Assembly: GCF_018200035.1 (NCBI RefSeq)
Contig: NZ_CP073581.1
Span: 2,228,501-2,292,500 of the forward strand
From: Sulfitobacter albidus
GTDB taxonomy: Bacteria; Pseudomonadota; Alphaproteobacteria; Rhodobacterales; Rhodobacteraceae
Direction of reading: 5' to 3'
DNA length: 64,000 nt
Each line of letters opens with the position of its first letter. Position 1 is the stretch's first letter. Both the position numbers and the translations under genes were made by a program. Shown here one piece after another: positions 61,263 through 64,000 of the stretch. The notes beneath the pieces were generated by a model, which was not told the DNA's origin, searched no databases, and saw only the letters and a program-made list of their open reading frames with translations.

Positions 61263-62129
61263 TCAAAGATGCAGCGTGCCCGACATCACCCGCGCGCCCT
61301 GCCCCGACACCCGCACGCCCGTAATCGCGTCACGCGGGCCTTGCACCGCCACCTGCGCCTGACCGGGACGGCCAAGGCCGTGCCCCTGCTCTGCCACGAA
61401 TTCCGGGCTGTCGATCAGCCCTTCGGACCACAGATAGGCCGCCATGGCTCCGGTGGCGGAGCCGGTGAACGGATCCTCGGGTGGGCTGGGAGGGGCCATC
61501 AACAGGCGCGAAAAGGTGTCGCCCGCCTCTGTGGCGCCCTCCAGCGTAACCCAGAAAGGCTCCATCAAATCAGTGTCGCTCCCGACAGCCGCAGCGTAGC
61601 TGGCAAGCGCATCCGCATCGAGACGCAGCCGGTCGAGCGTGGCGCGGTCGCGCAGCACCGTGATGCAAAATGGCAAGCCGGTAGAGACGACGCGCGGCGG
61701 ATGCACAATGTCGCCCGCATCGATCCCGCCCACGGCGGCAACCAAGGCGGGATCAACCTGCGGACCGAACTGCGGCGCGATCTGGGTCATGGTGATCCGG
61801 TCGCCCGCAACGTCGACGGGCACAATGCCCGCCCCGGTCTCCAGCGTCAGCGCGCCATCCCCCACCTGCCCCCGCGCCCGCATCGCCGCCACGGTAGCGA
61901 CCGTTGGATGCCCGGCAAAGGGGATTTCCCGACTGGCCAGGAAATAGCGCACGCGGACGTCGGCCACCTGCGATGGGCCGGTAAAGGTGCACTCCACCAG
62001 CGACGTCTCGCGCACGAAGGCCATGCAGGTCTCGGCGCTCAAAACCGCGCCGCCGTGCACCACCGCGCATCCGTTTCCGCCGAAGGCGCGATCGGCGAAG
62101 GCGTCGATCCAGTCAAATTCAAAAGGCAT
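61263..62129 (-). CDS. PhzF-family isomerase-like protein
   Basis: 288 aa from ATG 62129. Diaminopimelate-epimerase-like fold in two halves: DAFADRAFGGNGCAVV, the catalytic Glu of VRETSLVECTF, FAGHPTVATV and EDPFTGSATGAMAAYL are the PhzF hallmarks. PhzF isomerises trans-2,3-dihydro-3-hydroxyanthranilate in phenazine synthesis, but most homologues, like this one with no phenazine genes nearby, act on unknown substrates. Monocistronic. Confidence 0.9.
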   Translation of the reverse strand: MPFEFDWIDAFADRAFGGNGCAVVHGGAVLSAETCMAFVRETSLVECTFTGPSQVADVRVRYFLASREIPFAGHPTVATVAAMRARGQVGDGALTLETGAGIVPVDVAGDRITMTQIAPQFGPQVDPALVAAVGGIDAGDIVHPPRVVSTGLPFCITVLRDRATLDRLRLDADALASYAAAVGSDTDLMEPFWVTLEGATEAGDTFSRLLMAPPSPPEDPFTGSATGAMAAYLWSEGLIDSPEFVAEQGHGLGRPGQAQVAVQGPRDAITGVRVSGQGARVMSGTLHL

Positions 62130-62150
62130 GGTGAGGCTCCGAAACGACAA

Positions 62151-62174
62151 AGGGGCCGCATGTCTGCGGCCCCT
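62151..62174 (-). terminator. Hairpin downstream of the DUF1150 gene
   Basis: AGGGGCCGCA/TGCGGCCCCT with a four-base loop; on the minus strand followed by TTGTCGTTT, only a weak T tract. It would end the Hsp20-DUF1150 transcript just before the PhzF-like gene. Confidence 0.6.
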
Positions 62175-62209
62175 CCAGCGTTGCGATCCCCCGGCGGGGG
62201 TCAAGCGAT

Positions 62210-62431
62210 TTAATGTACCAATACAGGCGCGTAGTTATGCTCACGCGCGAGTTCGAACGCCAATCGACGGTCACCGACCAGCGCCAGTTGCTGACCCTGC
62301 GCATCGTGCACGGCATAAAGCTGGTCGAGCCCCTCTGCTTGATCGCGGACCTCACGGGGCAGATCCGTCACGGCAATCGTCTTGACGTAGACGGTCCGAT
62401 CCGTGCCGCTTGTCATCTCGTGATTTTCCAT
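62210..62431 (-). CDS. DUF1150-family small protein
   Basis: 73 aa. Family features: VKTIAVTDLPREVRDQAEG, then LYAVHDAQGQQLALVGDRRLA and the C-terminal EHNYAPVLVH. DUF1150 proteins are restricted to Alphaproteobacteria and usually follow a small heat-shock gene, exactly as here (3 nt downstream of Hsp20), suggesting a role in the same stress response. Function unknown. Confidence 0.92.
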   Translation of the reverse strand: MENHEMTSGTDRTVYVKTIAVTDLPREVRDQAEGLDQLYAVHDAQGQQLALVGDRRLAFELAREHNYAPVLVH

Positions 62432-62434
62432 GGT

Positions 62435-62848
62435 CTACCCCTTTCGGATGTTGATTGTCTGCACGATCTTCTCGGGCTCGGCGCGGGTCAGATCCACATG
62501 CAGCAGACCATTCTCCATCAGCGCCTCACCCACTTCGACACCATCGGCCAGCACGAAGCTGCGCTGGAACTGGCGCCCCGCGATGCCCCGGTGCAGAAAC
62601 ACGCGGCCCGCGCTGTCGTCGGTCTGGCGACCCCGGATGACCAGTTGCCGGTCCTCCACGGTGATCGACAGATCCGCCTCGGAAAACCCCGCCACGGCAA
62701 GCGTAATGCGGTAGCTCAGATCCGAGGTCTGTTCGATATTGAAGGGCGGATAGCCCTCGTTGCCAGACTTGGCGCTGCGCTCCAGCACCCTCTCCAGCTG
62801 CTCAAACCCCAGCATGTGGGGGTAGGAGGCAAGTGTCATTTTTGTCAT
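62435..62848 (-). CDS. Hsp20-family small heat-shock chaperone
   Basis: 137 aa from ATG 62848. Alpha-crystallin domain with YPPFNIEQTSDLSYRITLAV, LSITVEDRQLVIRG and FLHRGIAGRQFQRSFVLADG (IbpA pattern), and the closing ENGLLHVDLTR. It holds unfolding proteins for refolding. An RpoH-type promoter match lies 70-95 nt upstream. Heads the two-gene transcript with DUF1150. Confidence 0.94.
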   Translation of the reverse strand: MTKMTLASYPHMLGFEQLERVLERSAKSGNEGYPPFNIEQTSDLSYRITLAVAGFSEADLSITVEDRQLVIRGRQTDDSAGRVFLHRGIAGRQFQRSFVLADGVEVGEALMENGLLHVDLTRAEPEKIVQTINIRKG

Positions 62849-62915
62849 CGGGCACGTCCTATAAAGCTCAAGCGACAGTCCTGTGCGGCCCCGTATCGGC
62901 AACCGCGTAGAATGA

Positions 62916-62944
62916 ATATGGGGGTCGGATGCAAAGCGCACAAG
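62916..62944 (-). promoter_or_regulatory. RpoH-type heat-shock promoter of hsp20
   Basis: On the minus strand CTTGTGC (62944-62938), 14 bp, CCCCATAT (62923-62916). The -10 matches the sigma-32 consensus CCCCATnT fully; the -35 matches CTTGAAA in its CTTG core. Leader about 60 nt; I found no clear ROSE-type thermometer in it. Confidence 0.65.
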
Positions 62945-63010
62945 GGCTAGGCGCAGGACATCGCAGGCCATATGATGACAAGCGTAGCTATTAGGCAAAG
63001 CAGGTGCTCC

Positions 63011-63235
63011 ATGACCGCGCAGAGCGATCTTTCCATGAAAACCGACGACGTCCTGCGCGTAGAGCTGGAGGTTTTCCGCGCCGAACATCGCGATCTTGAC
63101 GAGGCGATCCGCGCCCTGGGCGAACGTGCGACCGCCGATCAGCTGACCCTGCAACGGCTGAAGAAGCGCAAACTGCGCCTCAAAGACCGCATCGCCGCGA
63201 TCGAAGACCGGCTGACCCCGGACATCATCGCCTGA
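63011..63235 (+). CDS. DUF465-family protein (YdcH-like)
   Basis: 74 aa, nearly all helical: VLRVELEVFRAEHRDLDEAI followed by a second helix DQLTLQRLKKRKLRLKDRIA. This two-helix coiled coil is typical of DUF465/YdcH. Function unknown; abundant in Alphaproteobacteria. ATG at 63011. It precedes purE but is separated by a double-hairpin element. Confidence 0.9.
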   Translation: MTAQSDLSMKTDDVLRVELEVFRAEHRDLDEAIRALGERATADQLTLQRLKKRKLRLKDRIAAIEDRLTPDIIA

Positions 63236-63249
63236 TACCTGCGCCACCC

Positions 63250-63297
63250 CAAAGTCTGGTGACAGACTTTGGGCCCAAAATTTCGGACGAAATTTTG
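63250..63297. repeat. Double-hairpin intergenic element, copy 5 (covariant stem)
   Basis: CAAAGTCTG/CAGACTTTG (63250-63271) and CAAAATTTCG/CGAAATTTTG (63276-63297). Shares the C-G variant of hairpin I with copy 3 but has a different loop (GTGA instead of TAAA). Confidence 0.85.
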
Positions 63298-63377
63298 CGG
63301 CACCCGGCCCATTGCCCTGCGCGCGGCGGCGGGTATAGTGCGCGCCTCAACCGCCCCTCGCGCAAAGGTTTCCAGAC

Positions 63378-63866
63378 ATGAGCACCCCGCCCGTCGGCAT
63401 CATCATGGGTTCGCAATCCGACTGGAGCACCATGCGCGAAGCCGCGACGCTGCTCGACGAGCTTGGCATCGCCTATGAGGCGCGCATCGTCTCCGCCCAC
63501 CGCACACCGGATCGGCTGTGGTCCTACGGCAAGGAAGCGGCCACACGGGGCCTGCAGGTCATCATCGCCGGCGCCGGCGGCGCGGCCCATCTGCCGGGCA
63601 TGATGGCGTCCAAAACCCGCATCCCCGTGATCGGCGTGCCCGTCCAGACCAAGGCGCTCTCGGGTGTCGACAGCCTATATTCAATCGTGCAGATGCCGCG
63701 CGGCTTTCCCGTCGCGACCATGGCGATCGGGGCCGCCGGTGCTGCCAATGCCGCGCTGATGGCCGCGGGCATCCTCGCGCTGCAGGACGCGGCGCTTGCC
63801 CGGCGCCTCGACGCCTGGCGCGATGCGCTCTCAGCCTCGATCCCGGAGGTCCCCAGCGATGACTGA
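63378..63866 (+). CDS. purE: N5-carboxyaminoimidazole ribonucleotide mutase
   Basis: 162 aa. [19 protein letters not shown] is the PurE N-terminal signature, SAHRTPDRL the catalytic His region and [11 protein letters not shown] the CO2-handling loop. Converts N5-CAIR to CAIR in purine synthesis. Stop overlaps the purK start by 8 nt. Confidence 0.96.
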   Translation: MSTPPVGIIMGSQSDWSTMREAATLLDELGIAYEARIVSAHRTPDRLWSYGKEAATRGLQVIIAGAGGAAHLPGMMASKTRIPVIGVPVQTKALSGVDSLYSIVQMPRGFPVATMAIGAAGAANAALMAAGILALQDAALARRLDAWRDALSASIPEVPSDD

Positions 63867-64000
63867 TCCCCTGCCCACCGGCGCCACCATCGGGATCCTG
63901 GGCGGGGGCCAGCTCGGCCGCATGCTCAGCGTTGCCGCAGCGCGGCTTGGCCTGCGCACCCATATCTATGAGCCCGGCGCCAACCCGCCCGCCGCCGATG
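63859..64000 (+). CDS. purK: N5-carboxyaminoimidazole ribonucleotide synthase (start only)
   Basis: First 47 codons. [20 protein letters not shown] is the canonical PurK N-terminus of the ATP-grasp enzyme that carboxylates AIR. The remainder lies beyond the window. Overlap with purE shows the purEK operon. Confidence 0.93.
   Translation, partial: MTDPLPTGATIGILGGGQLGRMLSVAAARLGLRTHIYEPGANPPAAD

Noticed and set aside
62849..62909. ROSE-type RNA thermometer in the hsp20 leader
   Set aside because: I could not fold a convincing helix that sequesters the AGGA near the start codon with the typical UUGC-containing arm.

Overview
The window is high-GC, tightly packed bacterial chromosome with strong G/C preference at third codon positions. 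The gene content points to a marine alphaproteobacterium of the roseobacter group (Rhodobacterales): a MerR-led acyl-CoA dehydrogenase/thiolase/FadB operon, Hint-domain proteins, DUF1150 and DUF465 proteins, a UbiK-type factor, a fused ATP sulfurylase-APS kinase and a long-form FabH. Genus cannot be decided from this sequence. I see no rRNA, tRNA, CRISPR array, complete insertion sequence or prophage.

Layout. 0-0.5 kb: 5' part of a LuxR-type quorum-sensing regulator. 0.8-9.7 kb: fatty-acid beta-oxidation operon (merR, two acyl-CoA dehydrogenases, GST-like protein, thiolase, two NTF2-like proteins, FadB). 9.7-13.7 kb, minus strand: ArsR-controlled permease, Hint protein, sulfotransferase, EamA transporter. 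13.8-18.9 kb: acyl-CoA synthetase, a degenerate M48 peptidase with an SGNH hydrolase, a SPOR protein. 19-22.5 kb: pyrimidine salvage operon cdd-deoA-deoB-upp. 22.6-37.2 kb: central metabolism (maeB, prpE, nadK, glyA, carB) with a CsbD stress protein, a secreted three-gene operon ending in a SCO1 copper chaperone, a SodC, a cupin and an alpha/beta hydrolase. 37.6-44.9 kb: an accessory catabolic locus with a LacI repressor, a DUF1989-GcvT fusion enzyme and a betaine-type ABC importer. 45-54.7 kb: BrnA-like protein, FabH-like synthase, ArsH, a small HTH protein, tdk, a hydroxyacid dehydrogenase-csaA-proC-ybjN operon, ubiK, and lgt-midA-pgeF. 54.9-64 kb: a 48-aa protein, a second Hint protein, Lrp, trxB, YdeI-like, an HTH-ATP sulfurylase-APS kinase, PhzF-like, DUF1150-Hsp20, DUF465, purE and the start of purK.

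Two features cut across the window. First, ten otherwise normal genes (including carB, lgt and thiolase) are broken by what looks like loss of one base from a short G or C run; adding the base restores a full-length protein each time. This is best read as homopolymer error in the assembly, so these genes are annotated here as single CDSs. Second, five gene junctions carry nearly identical AT-rich double hairpins, with a compensatory base-pair change between copies; two related variants and a separate 25-nt dispersed repeat are also present.

The most promising candidate for an undescribed system is the LacI / DUF1989-GcvT / ABC-importer locus at 37.6-44.9 kb, which looks like a self-contained uptake and folate-dependent demethylation module for a methylated small molecule whose identity I cannot determine.
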